This document shows positions 1 to 8,438 of a stretch of 64,000 bases of DNA, piece after piece. The notes beneath the pieces are model-generated. The model saw nothing but the letters and a program-made list of their open reading frames with translations. It did no database searches and was not told where the DNA came from. The stretch's first letter is position 1; each line of letters starts with the position of its first letter. The DNA is from Photorhabdus caribbeanensis. Its GTDB lineage: Bacteria > Pseudomonadota > Gammaproteobacteria > Enterobacterales > Enterobacteriaceae. Location of the stretch: assembly GCF_018448885.1 (NCBI RefSeq), contig NZ_RCWB01000001.1, forward strand, positions 62,001 through 126,000, written 5' to 3'. The position numbers and the translations under genes were made by a program.

Positions 1-510
1 ATTTCTCCTTGTAAGACATTAGATCTGGGGGCCGGTTCTGGCCGGAATACTTTCTATCTGGCAGAAAGAGGTTATGACGTTACGGCCGTGGATATTAATC
101 CACAATATATTAACGCAATTAATGCCATTAAAGAAAAACAGCGGATTAAAAATATTTGTACGGCTGTTTATGATATCAATTCTCACAATATCACCGAAAA
201 ATATGATTTAATTATTTCAACTGTGGTACTGATGTTTCTGCAACGGGAAAAGATCGCCGATATTATCTATAATATGCAAAAACAGACGAATAAAGGTGGT
301 ATTAATCTGATTGTTTGTCCGGTTGAAACAGATTATGCACCATATTCATTATTGCCATTCAAAAGTTTTCTCATACCAGGTGAATTAGAGAATTATTATT
401 CTGACTGGGAAATTATTAAGTATAATGAAAACCCCGGTCATCTTCATAAAACAGATGAAAATGGTAATAGAATAAAATTAAATTTCGCTACGCTTATTGC
501 CAGAAAATGA
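1..510 (+). CDS. tehB: TehB-like SAM-dependent methyltransferase (5' end outside window)
   Basis: The frame is open from the first base, so the start lies upstream and 169 residues are visible. The methyltransferase motif I reads LDLGAGSGRN near residues 7-16, followed by the acidic DIN turn that binds SAM ribose. The middle (ISTVVLMFLQ) and the C-terminus (KYNENPGHLHKTDENGNRIK) follow the E. coli tellurite-resistance methyltransferase TehB closely. TehB is cytoplasmic and methylates tellurite or selenium compounds in a SAM-dependent way. No TehA exporter is visible, but the upstream side is cut off. A generic small-molecule methyltransferase is the alternative. Confidence 0.85.
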   Translation: MSPCKTLDLGAGSGRNTFYLAERGYDVTAVDINPQYINAINAIKEKQRIKNICTAVYDINSHNITEKYDLIISTVVLMFLQREKIADIIYNMQKQTNKGGINLIVCPVETDYAPYSLLPFKSFLIPGELENYYSDWEIIKYNENPGHLHKTDENGNRIKLNFATLIARK

Positions 511-519
511 TAAAGCACT

Positions 520-646
520 TATACCCGTCATCTTTCAAGTTGCTTCTTTGTTGGCTGCACTCACTCACCCCAGTCACATAGTTATCTATGCTCCCGGGGA
601 TTCGCTCCCTTGCCGCCGCGATGCATCTTGAAATCCATAGGGTATA
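520..646. repeat. ERIC repeat (127 bp)
   Basis: The element begins TATACCCGTCATC and ends GGGTATA, with the characteristic inverted core around GACTGGGGTGAGTGAG on the minus strand and CTCCCGGGGATTCGCTCC on the plus strand. It is 127 bp, the classical ERIC length. A second copy of identical length lies at 48332-48458. It follows the tehB stop within 10 bp, so it would be transcribed as an imperfect hairpin at the end of that mRNA. Confidence 0.9.
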
Positions 647-757
647 GATGGATTTTTAACGTTAGGTTAATAGTAACAGCCGGTTCAACCGGTTGTTGAT
701 TTATTTTCTAAGTTAATATCTACAATGTGTATGCCATCCTGCCATTATTATTAAAGG

Positions 758-2350
758 TTAACAGTGGGTTTGCATGATTTCGTTATATCGTTGCTGGTCC
801 CGGTACATTTGTAGATAGACCTGATATTTGGCCTGATGAAATGAAAATGTCTCTTTTTCCGGTTTGATAATGCTGCCATCACGTACCATCGATTTCGCCG
901 CTTGAGCGAAGTCTGCAAAGGAACCACAAGCAACGGCGCTAAGCAAAGCAGAGCCAAGATTGACAGCATCCTCTTCCTGAGTGAGATGGATTTCGCGCCC
1001 GGTAGCATTGGCATATTCACGTAACCATAGTGGGTTTTTAGTTGCGCCGCCACACATAACTAGCCTGTTTATCTTATGCCCTGCTTCTATTAGTGCATCA
1101 ATAATATGGCGGGTGCCATAAGCGATAGATTGCAGCGTTGCCAAGTAATGGCGGGCCAGAGCATCACGACTATCTGCCAGCGTCATCCCGCTTACCATTC
1201 CCTTAGCATTAGGGTTTGCCCTTGGTGAACGGTTGCCGTGATGGTCACTTAAAATATGAAGTTGTGCGGTCGGGTATTTTTCTTGCTTTTCTAACTGTGC
1301 GACAGCTTCATTCAGTAGTTGGTAGTAATGATGACCAGATCCCTCGGCTTCGGCTTCTAGATCTGGCCAACTATTATGTTGACGAATTGACCACTCAACT
1401 AATGCACCAGCGGCGCTTTGCCCACCTTCGTTGAGCCAGTAACCGGGTAGCATTGCACCGAAATAGGGTCCCCAAACTCCTGGAACCATGACAGGATGAG
1501 GGCTGACAATCATATGGCAGTTTGAGGTGCCGCTAATAATGACCAGGCTGCCCTCTGGATAGGCGCCAGCCAGTGCCAATCCGCCGGCATGAGCGTCAAT
1601 AATACCACCGGCGACGATAACTCCGGTGTGCAGCCCAAAATCTTTAGCCACTTCAGCGGTCAGGTAGCCTGCTTTTTCGCCAAGTCCAATGATGGTAGAC
1701 GGAACTTTATTGGTTAAATCTTCTAACCCCACATCAAAAAGTAGTTTGTCGCTGAACTGTTTTTGATGAGCCAGATAGTTCCATTTACAAGTGATCGTGC
1801 AGATGCTGGCTACATCAGCGGCAGTTGCTTTCCATACCAGAAAATCAGCTAAATCAAAGAAACGCCATGTATCTTGATAACGTTGAGGAAAGTGGTTTTT
1901 TAGCCATAAGATTTTCGGAAGTTCCATTTCAGGACTGATTTCACCACCTACATAGCAGAGTGCTGGGTCATTGGTTTGATTTATCGTGCTGGCTTCCTTG
2001 ATTGCACGATGATCCATCCACATGATGATATCGTGTTCAGGATTGCCATTTTCAGCAACAGAAAGAGGACATCCTTCTGTTGCTACCGCGACTAATGAAC
2101 AGGTGGCATCAAAGCCGATTGATTTAACATCAATAGGATTAATATTTGCCAATGCAATAGTTTCTCTTACTGTTGCACATACTTGCGCCCAGATATCAGT
2201 AGAAGATTGTTCAACAAAATCAGCTTTTGGATGAAATTGTTGGATAGGGCGAGCAGAGAATGCGTGTCGTTTGCCGCGTTGGTCAAAAACCGCAGTACGG
2301 ACACTGGCGGAGCCAACATCAACACCAATGAAAAATTGTTGTTCCACCAT
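758..2350 (-). CDS. FGGY-family pentulose kinase
   Basis: A 530-residue sugar kinase of the FGGY (ribulokinase/xylulokinase) fold. The N-terminal phosphate-binding motif GVDVGSASVRTAVFD is at residues 9-23. The C-terminal ATP-binding segment MCGGATKNPLW is around residue 430. The pattern GFDATCSLVAV and the MWMDHRA motif match the AraB-like pentulose kinase branch, which phosphorylates free pentuloses such as D-ribulose in the cytoplasm. It stands alone: no isomerase or sugar transporter adjoins it, so the exact substrate is inferred only to family level. Start is ATG at 2350. Confidence 0.85.
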   Translation of the reverse strand: MVEQQFFIGVDVGSASVRTAVFDQRGKRHAFSARPIQQFHPKADFVEQSSTDIWAQVCATVRETIALANINPIDVKSIGFDATCSLVAVATEGCPLSVAENGNPEHDIIMWMDHRAIKEASTINQTNDPALCYVGGEISPEMELPKILWLKNHFPQRYQDTWRFFDLADFLVWKATAADVASICTITCKWNYLAHQKQFSDKLLFDVGLEDLTNKVPSTIIGLGEKAGYLTAEVAKDFGLHTGVIVAGGIIDAHAGGLALAGAYPEGSLVIISGTSNCHMIVSPHPVMVPGVWGPYFGAMLPGYWLNEGGQSAAGALVEWSIRQHNSWPDLEAEAEGSGHHYYQLLNEAVAQLEKQEKYPTAQLHILSDHHGNRSPRANPNAKGMVSGMTLADSRDALARHYLATLQSIAYGTRHIIDALIEAGHKINRLVMCGGATKNPLWLREYANATGREIHLTQEEDAVNLGSALLSAVACGSFADFAQAAKSMVRDGSIIKPEKETFSFHQAKYQVYLQMYRDQQRYNEIMQTHC

Positions 2351-2839
2351 GAGGTTCTTCCCTTATTCATTAATCTAAGTTGATAAAATGAGTTGAGTGG
2401 AACAATAACACAATGAGGTTATTCAATTATTGTGAAGCTGCTCGAAAAAGATTTGCTGATTTTATGATGATAAAAAAATATCACCTATATTTTCTATTGC
2501 CCTTTTGATTGACGCAATAAATCCATTCCAGAATAGTGGTTTGTTTAAAACGAAAAACATGAGAGGTAGAGTGAGCAAGATATTTTCAGAAAAATCGCTG
2601 ACAATTTCTACGTGATAATTTTTTCTTAAAAAAATCGATTTTAAAAATAATAGTAATTAGTTCATTAATTAACCAAAGACGGGGTGTAAAGGGTAATATT
2701 TTGTTGTTTTACTTTAATTAATTGAAAGAATCAAATGTTCAAGTAAATTATTTAGATTAAGGAAGTGATTTATATGTAAATATCTTTTAATGTATTTGGC
2801 GTGATAAATTTTTGAACATTCTAATCTTAAAATTCTATC

Positions 2840-2853
2840 GAGTGATATCACTC
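2840..2853. promoter_or_regulatory. Perfect 14-bp palindrome in the 623-bp gap upstream of the symporter
   Basis: GAGTGATATCACTC is a perfect palindrome 121 bp before the symporter ATG. The gap 2351-2973 between the divergent kinase and symporter is very AT-rich and contains no other coding signal that I see. The palindrome is a reasonable regulator-binding site for either gene; which protein binds it is unknown. Confidence 0.4.
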
Positions 2854-2973
2854 ACAAGTATTAAATCTTTTTCCATTTTTACGAAATTTTTTCTCGCATA
2901 TTTTCTGTAAATATTCTTTATTAAGTTGCTGCGCATATGTTGTTATTTTGTTATGAGATATCCGAGGGAATAT

Positions 2974-3435
2974 ATGGGATTAATCACAGAATGGCTGAGT
3001 GCTATTAACGGGATAGTATTGGGAGTACCGATGATGGTCGGTCTTCTGGGGGTTGGGTTGTTCATGCAGCTCCGTCTCTCTTTTCTGCCTATACGTAAAT
3101 TGGGAACGGGTTTTAAATTACTATTTGAGCGTAATCATCAGCGGGGAGAAGGGCAGATATCGCCATTTAATGCATTGATGACTGCGCTTTCTGCCACTAT
3201 TGGGACAGGTAATATCGCGGGTGTAGCTACCGCGGTTGTCTTGGGAGGACCAGGCGCACTGTTTTGGATGTGGATAACCGCATTAGTGGGTATGGCAACC
3301 AAATACTCAGAGGCGGTGCTGGCAGTCCGTTTCCGTGAGGTTGACAAAAACGGTCACTATGTTGGCGGCCCCATGTATTACATAAAAAACGGTTTAGGTA
3401 AAAAATGGGCTTATGTAATCATATTTAAACATTAA
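2974..3435 (+). pseudogene. AlsT-type sodium:alanine symporter, 5' part interrupted by prophage
   Basis: Residues 1-146 are the N-terminus of an amino-acid carrier of the AGCS (DagA/AlsT/YaaJ) family, which imports alanine or glycine with Na+ across the inner membrane. The family signature GTGNIAGVATAVVLGGPGA followed by FWMW is present. ATG 2974 has a GAGGGA Shine-Dalgarno, so it is preferred over the upstream TTG at 2926. At 3393-3412 the frame enters attL and then reads phage DNA (YVIIFKH, stop at 3435). The remaining symporter sequence resumes at 45652. Joined across the repeat, the product would be about 455 residues, close to the usual family length, so loss of function is conditional on the prophage staying integrated. 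Confidence 0.9.
3393..3412. other. attL: attL core, 20-bp direct repeat
   Basis: TTTAGGTAAAAAATGGGCTT occurs here and, without mismatch, at 45632-45651; flanking bases differ on both sides (g/a before, a/g after). It encodes LGKKWA of the symporter in both places, so the repeat is the sequence shared by the phage and bacterial attachment sites. Confidence 0.92.
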
Positions 3436-3553
3436 CGGTCATTGTTAGTCATGAAAATAAATTTAATTAATTGATATTAAATAATTATTTATTTTTGCTG
3501 AGGCTGCCTTAATCAGTGATAATCATAAATGTCCATATTGTGTCATGAAAATT

Positions 3554-3573
3554 ATGTACATGCTGGTGTACAT
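3554..3573. promoter_or_regulatory. Inverted repeat ATGTACA-6-TGTACAT next to attL, probable integrase or excisionase arm site
   Basis: Two 7-bp half-sites face each other between attL and the integrase start. The same heptamers recur, in opposite arrangement, 71-88 bp inside attR (45544-45561). Arm-type sites of this kind flank phage attachment cores. The match between the two ends is seen; the binding protein is inferred. Confidence 0.5.
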
Positions 3574-3613
3574 AAATTACATTAAGGGCTGTATTATTTT
3601 TGAGGAAATTAAT

Positions 3614-4867
3614 ATGGCAATTACTGATTCATGGCTGCGTTCAGTCAGCGGCAAACCCCAAGAAAAAATGATCACTAAGTCCGATAGAGACGGTCTGTCT
3701 GTTCGCGTCACTCCCAAAGGGAAGGTTATATTTCAGTTTAGATATCGGTGGGATGGCAAAGGGGACCGAATAGATATCGGTACTTATCCAGCAACGAGCT
3801 TAAAAGATGCTCGTGACTCGGTGATTTCTTATCGCGGAGAACTGGAGCAACATCGTAATCCCAAAATAGTTAAGAGAGTTCGAAAAGAATCTGCATTGAG
3901 CGCCGTAACAGTGGAAAAGCTTATCCGGGAATGGTGGAAAACGACAATGCAAGGTTCAAAAATTAACGCTGACCAGATATTGCGTTCTTTCGAAATTCAT
4001 GTTTTCCCCAAAATTGGTAAGCTACCTCATGACGAGGTAACACTGCATGTCTGGCTTACTTTAATCGAAGAAGTCGCAAAGCGGACTCCATCAATAGGAG
4101 AGCGGATATTGACATATTCTAAAACTGCGCATAGATGGGCGGTTCGGCGAGGAATGACCCACGCAACTCCTTTGTCTGATGTTATATCCAGTGATTTAGG
4201 TGGAAGAGGCACGGATACTGATGTAGCTGATATCGATACCGATATGGGAGAGAGAACGTTAAGCGAAGAGGAATTGGTAGTTTTATTTAGTATTATTGAT
4301 GCCCCTAAATATAATCCACGCAACGCGTTAATAATAAAATTATGTCTGTTATTTGGGTGTCGTATTGGTGAATTACTGAAAGCTAAAGTTAATGATTTTG
4401 ACTATGAGAAAAATATTTGGACTGTTCCCCCTGCAAACCATAAAACAGGAAGAAGATCCAAAAAACCGCTTATTAGACCAGTTATCTCAGAAGCCAAGAA
4501 ATTAATAGAGCAGGCAAAAAAATTAAATCACGGTAGTGAATACTTATTTACTGTATTTGATGGCAAACCCTTTGCTCTGGGGTCATATCGGAATATCATT
4601 GAGAGACTTAACAAAAAGATGGCCCCCTATTTTAATCCCTATATACGTTGGTCAATTCACGATTTGCGCAGAACAATGCGCACAGGGGTTTCTGAATTAA
4701 CGCCGCCTCACGTTGCTGAAACGATGATTGGTCATAAATTACCGGGGATATGGCAGGTGTACGATAAGCACACCTACCTGAATGAACAAAAGGAGGCATA
4801 TGAACGCTGGTGGGCGAAGTTGACTAAAATTGTTTCCCGTTCTCCCAGTCCTCAATGTCTTTCCTAG
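3614..4867 (+). CDS. int: Tyrosine-type phage integrase (P4-like, DUF4102)
   Basis: A 417-residue integrase that catalyses site-specific recombination between attP and the symporter attB. The N-terminal DUF4102 arm-binding domain is residues 1-85 (DGLSVRVTPKGKVIFQFRYR). The core-binding region follows, then the catalytic domain with Arg in GCRIGELL, His349 and Arg352 in HDLRR, His374 in GHKLPG and the nucleophile Tyr383 in WQVYD. ATG 3614 is chosen because a GAGG lies 8 bp upstream; an upstream ATG at 3545 would add 23 residues overlapping the arm sites. Its last 44 bp overlap the convergent excisionase gene. Confidence 0.93.
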   Translation: MAITDSWLRSVSGKPQEKMITKSDRDGLSVRVTPKGKVIFQFRYRWDGKGDRIDIGTYPATSLKDARDSVISYRGELEQHRNPKIVKRVRKESALSAVTVEKLIREWWKTTMQGSKINADQILRSFEIHVFPKIGKLPHDEVTLHVWLTLIEEVAKRTPSIGERILTYSKTAHRWAVRRGMTHATPLSDVISSDLGGRGTDTDVADIDTDMGERTLSEEELVVLFSIIDAPKYNPRNALIIKLCLLFGCRIGELLKAKVNDFDYEKNIWTVPPANHKTGRRSKKPLIRPVISEAKKLIEQAKKLNHGSEYLFTVFDGKPFALGSYRNIIERLNKKMAPYFNPYIRWSIHDLRRTMRTGVSELTPPHVAETMIGHKLPGIWQVYDKHTYLNEQKEAYERWWAKLTKIVSRSPSPQCLS

Positions 4868-5021
4868 AGAAGCTGTTTTCTTTCCCGCGAAATCTGGGTT
4901 TTGGGAAACCTTCTTTTTTCTGTTTCCCATCCCCACACCACGTTCTGATGGTGTGGGGTGTAACCCGTAACTTTTTAGCTAGCTCGCGTGTAGTAATGTA
5001 TTCAGACTCTTCAACACTCAT
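4824..5021 (-). CDS. Excisionase/AlpA-like helix-turn-helix protein
   Basis: A 65-residue basic protein with a MerR/AlpA-type winged helix: residues 8-28 (YITTRELAKKLRVTPHTIRT) form the helix-turn-helix. Proteins of this size and fold beside an integrase act as recombination directionality factors or as activators of int. Its ATG overlaps the helicase stop as ATGA, so it is the last gene of the leftward early operon. It is therefore switched on with lytic genes, which fits an excisionase. Its 3' end overlaps int by 44 bp in convergent orientation. A pure transcriptional regulator cannot be excluded. Confidence 0.7.
   Translation of the reverse strand: MSVEESEYITTRELAKKLRVTPHTIRTWCGDGKQKKEGFPKPRFRGKENSFSRKDIEDWENGKQF
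4931..4958. terminator. Perfect 10-bp inverted repeat just after int, inside the excisionase gene
   Basis: CCCCACACCA, 8-nt loop, TGGTGTGGGG. It lies 64 bp past the int stop and within the convergent excisionase frame. No T-run follows on the plus strand, so it is a stable mRNA 3' hairpin rather than a clear intrinsic terminator. Confidence 0.45.
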
Positions 5022-6412
5022 TTCTCACCTCTTTTCTTCATTGCTTCTAATAAGATATCCTGTACTTCCCGTTTTGAATTGCGCCGTTCCATGACAATTT
5101 CATCCATCGTGCCGCTTGCAATAATATGATGTATCCAAACGGGACGGTTGTAACCGGCTTGTGCCTGGCGGGTTGGCCCGATGCGCTCGATGATTTGCTG
5201 GTATTGCTCCAGATCCCACCAGTGCGAAAAGAACACTAGAATGTTGCCGCCATCCTGTAAATTGAGTCCGTGCCCTGCGCTGGCCGGATGAGCAAACAAA
5301 ACTGGGATCTTTCCAGCGTTCCAGTCTCTTAAAGTTTTAGGATCGTCATCAAGATGGCGCCCACGCGGAAATGCTTTGAGTAACCGGGTTAAATCGTGCT
5401 TAAAGTGATACGCCACTAAAACAGGCGTTCCACAGGATTCATTGATAACGCTGTCAAGTGCCTGTAATTTAGCGTCGTGCAGTTCTGACCAATTACCGGT
5501 GTCGTCGGTATAGATAGCGCCACTCGCGATTTGTAAACATTTCATGGTCTTGGCGGCGACATTCGGCGCTTCTACGTCGGTACCTCCAATCTCTAAAAAC
5601 ATTTCCTTTTCCATTGCTTTATATTGCTTGAAGGCTTTATCAGGCATTGCCACACGAATTACGTTATGTATCGGCTCTTTGATATCGAACCAATCAGAGG
5701 CGTCTAGTGAGATTGTCAGGTCGCATAACGCGGCTTGCATTTGTTCTTGCGCATAGGGCCGGGCTTCAATTCTGTTGATACCCGTACTACCGATTGGAAT
5801 ACTGTTAAACCATCGGCTTGTAAACGCACCGAACGTGCGACCTAAGCGCTCGCCCTGATCGAGAAACCAGGCTTGTCCCCATAAATCGACGAGGCCGTTA
5901 GGGGATGGCGTGCCTGTCAGATTCACCCAACGGCTTACAAATTTGTGAGCGACCTTTGCCAGCGCTGCCGCACGTTTACCCCCATTGCGTAAACGGAAGG
6001 ACTTAAGCCGTGTGCTCTCATCAGCAATGACGGTGCCAAACGGCCACTTGTTTCCTAGGGTCTGTACCAGCCAGACGAGGTTGTCATAGTTTGTTGTGAA
6101 GACACTGGCATTCGTGTTTTGCAAAGCAAGTGCGCGTAATTTAGCCGTGCCTGTGATTGTTTGTACTTCGATATTCCTAAAGTGGTCCCACTTATCGACT
6201 TCATCCGGCCATGTCGATTGCGCCACACGAAGTGGCGCTAAGACTAACGACGGGCGGGTTTCTGAACCCGCCATGTACAGATTTTCTAGTGCCGTTAACG
6301 TTGCTACGGTTTTTCCTGTACCCATCCCGGCCCACACATTTGAGCGCGGGATGTCGATCTCATGATTAATTATGAGGTCCTGATACTGTCGAGGAGTGAA
6401 TGTTTGTTGCAT
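5018..6412 (-). CDS. SNF2-like phage helicase
   Basis: A 464-residue superfamily 2 ATPase. Walker A is GMGTGKT (29-35), the DEAD-box equivalent is DEST (131-134), and motif III is LTGTPSPN. Motif VI is present in relaxed form as QQIIERIGPTRQAQ. Such enzymes in phage replication cassettes remodel or translocate on DNA. ATG 6412 is preferred over the upstream GTG 6427 because it has GAGG at proper spacing. The stop overlaps the excisionase start (ATGA). The gene is downstream of the nuclease/polymerase group, so a role in replication or recombination is inferred. Confidence 0.85.
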   Translation of the reverse strand: MQQTFTPRQYQDLIINHEIDIPRSNVWAGMGTGKTVATLTALENLYMAGSETRPSLVLAPLRVAQSTWPDEVDKWDHFRNIEVQTITGTAKLRALALQNTNASVFTTNYDNLVWLVQTLGNKWPFGTVIADESTRLKSFRLRNGGKRAAALAKVAHKFVSRWVNLTGTPSPNGLVDLWGQAWFLDQGERLGRTFGAFTSRWFNSIPIGSTGINRIEARPYAQEQMQAALCDLTISLDASDWFDIKEPIHNVIRVAMPDKAFKQYKAMEKEMFLEIGGTDVEAPNVAAKTMKCLQIASGAIYTDDTGNWSELHDAKLQALDSVINESCGTPVLVAYHFKHDLTRLLKAFPRGRHLDDDPKTLRDWNAGKIPVLFAHPASAGHGLNLQDGGNILVFFSHWWDLEQYQQIIERIGPTRQAQAGYNRPVWIHHIIASGTMDEIVMERRNSKREVQDILLEAMKKRGEK

Positions 6413-6480
6413 ATATGTAAGCCTCACAAATAAATGTGGCGGGTAAATAAAGGTAATAAAGAGAAGGGATGAGGTTTTTA

Positions 6481-6669
6481 TTACTTTAAGAATGGGGACC
6501 GCAATGTTCGATTAATTAACAATCTTGTCAGGAATCTAAGCTTACGCCAAAAACGATAAAGAACGTTGCATTCTGTGCCTATCAAGTCATAGTCCTTTTC
6601 ACACTGCGGACAAAAGAATAGATCGTGCGTTAATGACGCTTTGCAGCGACAACATTCTTCCCCGATCAT
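6481..6669 (-). CDS. Small zinc-ribbon phage protein
   Basis: A 62-residue protein with CCRC near residues 6-9 and CPQC at 20-23, a two-knuckle zinc ribbon, followed by a basic, partly hydrophobic tail (RFWRKLRFLTRLLINRTLR). The function is not recognised. The start overlaps the upstream gene stop (ATGA), so the two are translationally coupled. Confidence 0.6.
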   Translation of the reverse strand: MIGEECCRCKASLTHDLFFCPQCEKDYDLIGTECNVLYRFWRKLRFLTRLLINRTLRSPFLK

Positions 6670-6860
6670 TTCCTGAACGCCTTTATATCTGCGGGTATTT
6701 CCATTTCATTCAGTGGAATGACCGGAACATTGCCAACCGTTGAAAGTAACGTTAACATCATTTTGCAAAATAAATTTTTTTGATCCGATGTTAATTTAAT
6801 TTGTGCTGTTTTTCCGTTAATGCGAACGAGCACAACAAAGTTTTCGATAGTACCTGTCAT
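6666..6860 (-). CDS. Hypothetical early phage protein
   Basis: A 64-residue protein beginning MTGTIENFVVLVRING; I do not recognise a family. ATG 6860 is chosen over an upstream in-frame start at 6914 because 6860 overlaps the stop of the preceding gene in the ATGA arrangement used throughout this operon. No membrane segment or metal motif is visible. Confidence 0.6.
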   Translation of the reverse strand: MTGTIENFVVLVRINGKTAQIKLTSDQKNLFCKMMLTLLSTVGNVPVIPLNEMEIPADIKAFRK

Positions 6861-7255
6861 TTTTGCTTCTCCGTTATAAGGTTGTCTAATTCCATCAAAA
6901 ACAGAAGGCAACAAGCCGCGTGTGCAAGATGAGAAAGATTGCTTTCGGGATCGTATTTTTCACCAGAGCGATAGGCGAAAATGTGCCGCATTAACGCGTC
7001 GAAATATCTAGTCAACCCATCGGGAACATATTTCCAACCATTGGACGAATATTTATTGGCGCCAAATTCCAAAACGCGCAGGGTTTCTATTACTGGTTGT
7101 AAAGGCAATAAACTAAATCGGTATTTACCGGCGTCATGTTTATCGTATGGCTTAAAAATTCGAGTGCTGCAAAAGTTACAAACTTTAATATGAGAGATTG
7201 TCTGGATTTGACTATGTTCACGTTTTTTACAAATCGGACATATTGCGTTAATCAT
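6857..7255 (-). CDS. dATP/dGTP diphosphohydrolase-like domain protein (DUF5664)
   Basis: A 132-residue protein. Residues 6-34 form a zinc ribbon (CPICKKREH...CNFC). The remainder matches the DUF5664 family: HDAGKYRFSLLPLQP, EFGANKYSSNGWKYV and the helical ALMRHIFAYRSGEKYD...LSHLAHAACCLLFLMEL. This all-alpha fold is related to MazG/DatZ-like nucleotide pyrophosphohydrolases, which in phages adjust dNTP pools. No PurZ-type base-modification gene is seen, so a 2-aminoadenine genome is not supported. The start overlaps the exonuclease stop (ATGA). Confidence 0.75.
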   Translation of the reverse strand: MINAICPICKKREHSQIQTISHIKVCNFCSTRIFKPYDKHDAGKYRFSLLPLQPVIETLRVLEFGANKYSSNGWKYVPDGLTRYFDALMRHIFAYRSGEKYDPESNLSHLAHAACCLLFLMELDNLITEKQK

Positions 7256-7800
7256 TGTGCCAACTCCCTGTAAATGACTGAAACATATTTTGCCTGGTGA
7301 ATCGCGTCATCTATAGCGTTATGCCGTTCTCCCTCAAATTGCATGTCGTTTTTCGGGTCGATACCGATTTTATGCCCCAGTTCAACTATCGTTCTGACAT
7401 CTCTGTCGTTCCAAAAATGCCAGAAAATGGGAATACCGCAATTTTCATAAGCCGAGCGCAGAATAATGTTGTCGAATGTGGCACCGTTACCCCACACTTT
7501 TATGTCTGCATCCGTCTGAGTAAATTCACTGAGTTCATATAAAGCTGAGAAGAGAGTAGGCAGTTCACAACCATAAATTTCGCCTCTGGCTTCATCGCTT
7601 CGTTGTAACCACCACCTCACAGTATCCCCGTCTACAGTTCCGCCATAACTGATCGAACTCGCTAAATCAACGGGACTGTAAAATGTATCGCCAGTATCGC
7701 CAGTATTGGGATTAAAAAATACCGCTCCAATAGAGACGATAGCGGCGTTATGCCCTGTTCCCATTGTTTCTAAATCCAGCATTAAGTGTTCAAATTTCAT
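7252..7800 (-). CDS. DnaQ-fold 3'-5' exonuclease (exodeoxyribonuclease VIII-like)
   Basis: A 182-residue DEDD exonuclease. Motif Exo I is LDLETMGTG (Asp9, Glu11) and Exo III is HNAIDDAIHQA near the C-terminus, giving the catalytic His and Asp; an intermediate Asp lies in GNGATFDNIIL. This matches phage ExoVIII/3'-5' exoribonuclease-type proteins that trim DNA or RNA ends. It sits between a VRR-NUC protein and a nucleotide hydrolase, consistent with DNA metabolism. The start codon overlaps the upstream stop (TGATG). Confidence 0.85.
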   Translation of the reverse strand: MKFEHLMLDLETMGTGHNAAIVSIGAVFFNPNTGDTGDTFYSPVDLASSISYGGTVDGDTVRWWLQRSDEARGEIYGCELPTLFSALYELSEFTQTDADIKVWGNGATFDNIILRSAYENCGIPIFWHFWNDRDVRTIVELGHKIGIDPKNDMQFEGERHNAIDDAIHQAKYVSVIYRELAQ

Positions 7801-8069
7801 CAGAGAATTCCTTCCAAATTTTTAGAATCGAGTACGAAGACCTCACAACCCAGTGCCCGTAGTTTGTCGTGCACGCGTAATTGGTCTGGTCGGGGTTGTT
7901 GACCGGGGGCTTTGCACTCAACAAATATGATGCGGCCTCCGGGGAGTATAACGAGTCTGTCAGGCACGGAACGCCGACCGGGTGATGCGAATTTGTAAGC
8001 GATGCCTCCGATTTGTTGCACGGCTTTGACGAGATGCTTTTCAATACGGTCTTCACGAATGTATGCCAT
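7800..8069 (-). CDS. VRR-NUC domain nuclease
   Basis: An 89-residue stand-alone VRR-NUC (PD-(D/E)XK) nuclease. The catalytic signature is GRRSVPDRLVILPGG followed by IIFVECKAPG, giving the Asp and the E-x-K. Phage copies are Holliday-junction or flap-type endonucleases. Start MAYIREDRIE (ATG 8069) is chosen; the longer form from 8108 would overlap the upstream gene. It belongs to the early leftward operon. Confidence 0.85.
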   Translation of the reverse strand: MAYIREDRIEKHLVKAVQQIGGIAYKFASPGRRSVPDRLVILPGGRIIFVECKAPGQQPRPDQLRVHDKLRALGCEVFVLDSKNLEGIL

Positions 8070-8073
8070 AACA

Positions 8074-8289
8074 TCACCTCTTTTTCTTTTTGAGTTTTTC
8101 CCTTTCAATTTGCATCAGACAAAAGTCAGCGCGGTGTTCACTCCATGTTTGATTTAATGGGTTGCGAGAAAAGCGGTTGGCTTTAGACCAGGCTTGAGCA
8201 GCCTGTCTATACTCGCCCTCTCGCTCAAGCTGAGCCGCTTCATGCGCAGCCCGTAAATAAAGCGGGCTGTCACGATATTTGAATGCCAT
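8074..8289 (-). CDS. ANR-family transcriptional regulator
   Basis: A 71-residue protein with the ANR-family pattern: helix AAHEAAQLEREGEYRQAAQAW, then SRNPLNQTWSEHRADFC. ANR proteins were described as small antagonists of AraC-type virulence activators (AggR, Rns) and occur in many enterobacterial phages. By family, this one could damp a host AraC-type regulator; that is inference. It has a basic Lys-rich tail (EKLKKKKR). Confidence 0.75.
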   Translation of the reverse strand: MAFKYRDSPLYLRAAHEAAQLEREGEYRQAAQAWSKANRFSRNPLNQTWSEHRADFCLMQIEREKLKKKKR

Positions 8290-8323
8290 AAAATTATCAC
8301 TCGCTGATATTTAATTATTTGTA

Positions 8324-8404
8324 TTAGTCTTTTCTGTAACGATGGGCTTTAAACCCACCGGCATTAAGCGGCAGATTTAAATCCCATTTTTGATTTGATT
8401 TTAA
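8324..8404 (-). pseudogene. Remnant of a second DNA polymerase C-terminus
   Basis: Read on the minus strand, this noncoding stretch encodes [20 protein letters not shown] followed by a stop. The true polymerase ends [19 protein letters not shown] with its stop at 8684, so 13 of the last 16 residues agree ([13 protein letters not shown]). The two tails flank the 79-residue gene at 8439-8678. This is a leftover of polymerase gene exchange or of insertion of that gene. Confidence 0.8.
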
Positions 8405-8429
8405 ACCCAATAAAATAATTGGGTTTTTA
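8403..8429. terminator. Stem-loop between the 79-residue gene and the polymerase remnant
   Basis: AAACCCAAT, short A-rich loop, ATTGGGTTT followed by TTAG on the plus strand. It lies directly after the stop of the leftward gene at 8439. It could attenuate transcription into the distal early genes; its strength on the minus strand is uncertain because the T-run is short. Confidence 0.4.
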
Positions 8430-8438
8430 GATAGAGTG

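Noticed and set aside
6857-7255. Nucleotide hydrolase of the kind linked to 2-aminoadenine (Z) genomes
   Set aside because: No PurZ-type synthetase or matching polymerase partner is visible, and DUF5664 alone is not diagnostic.
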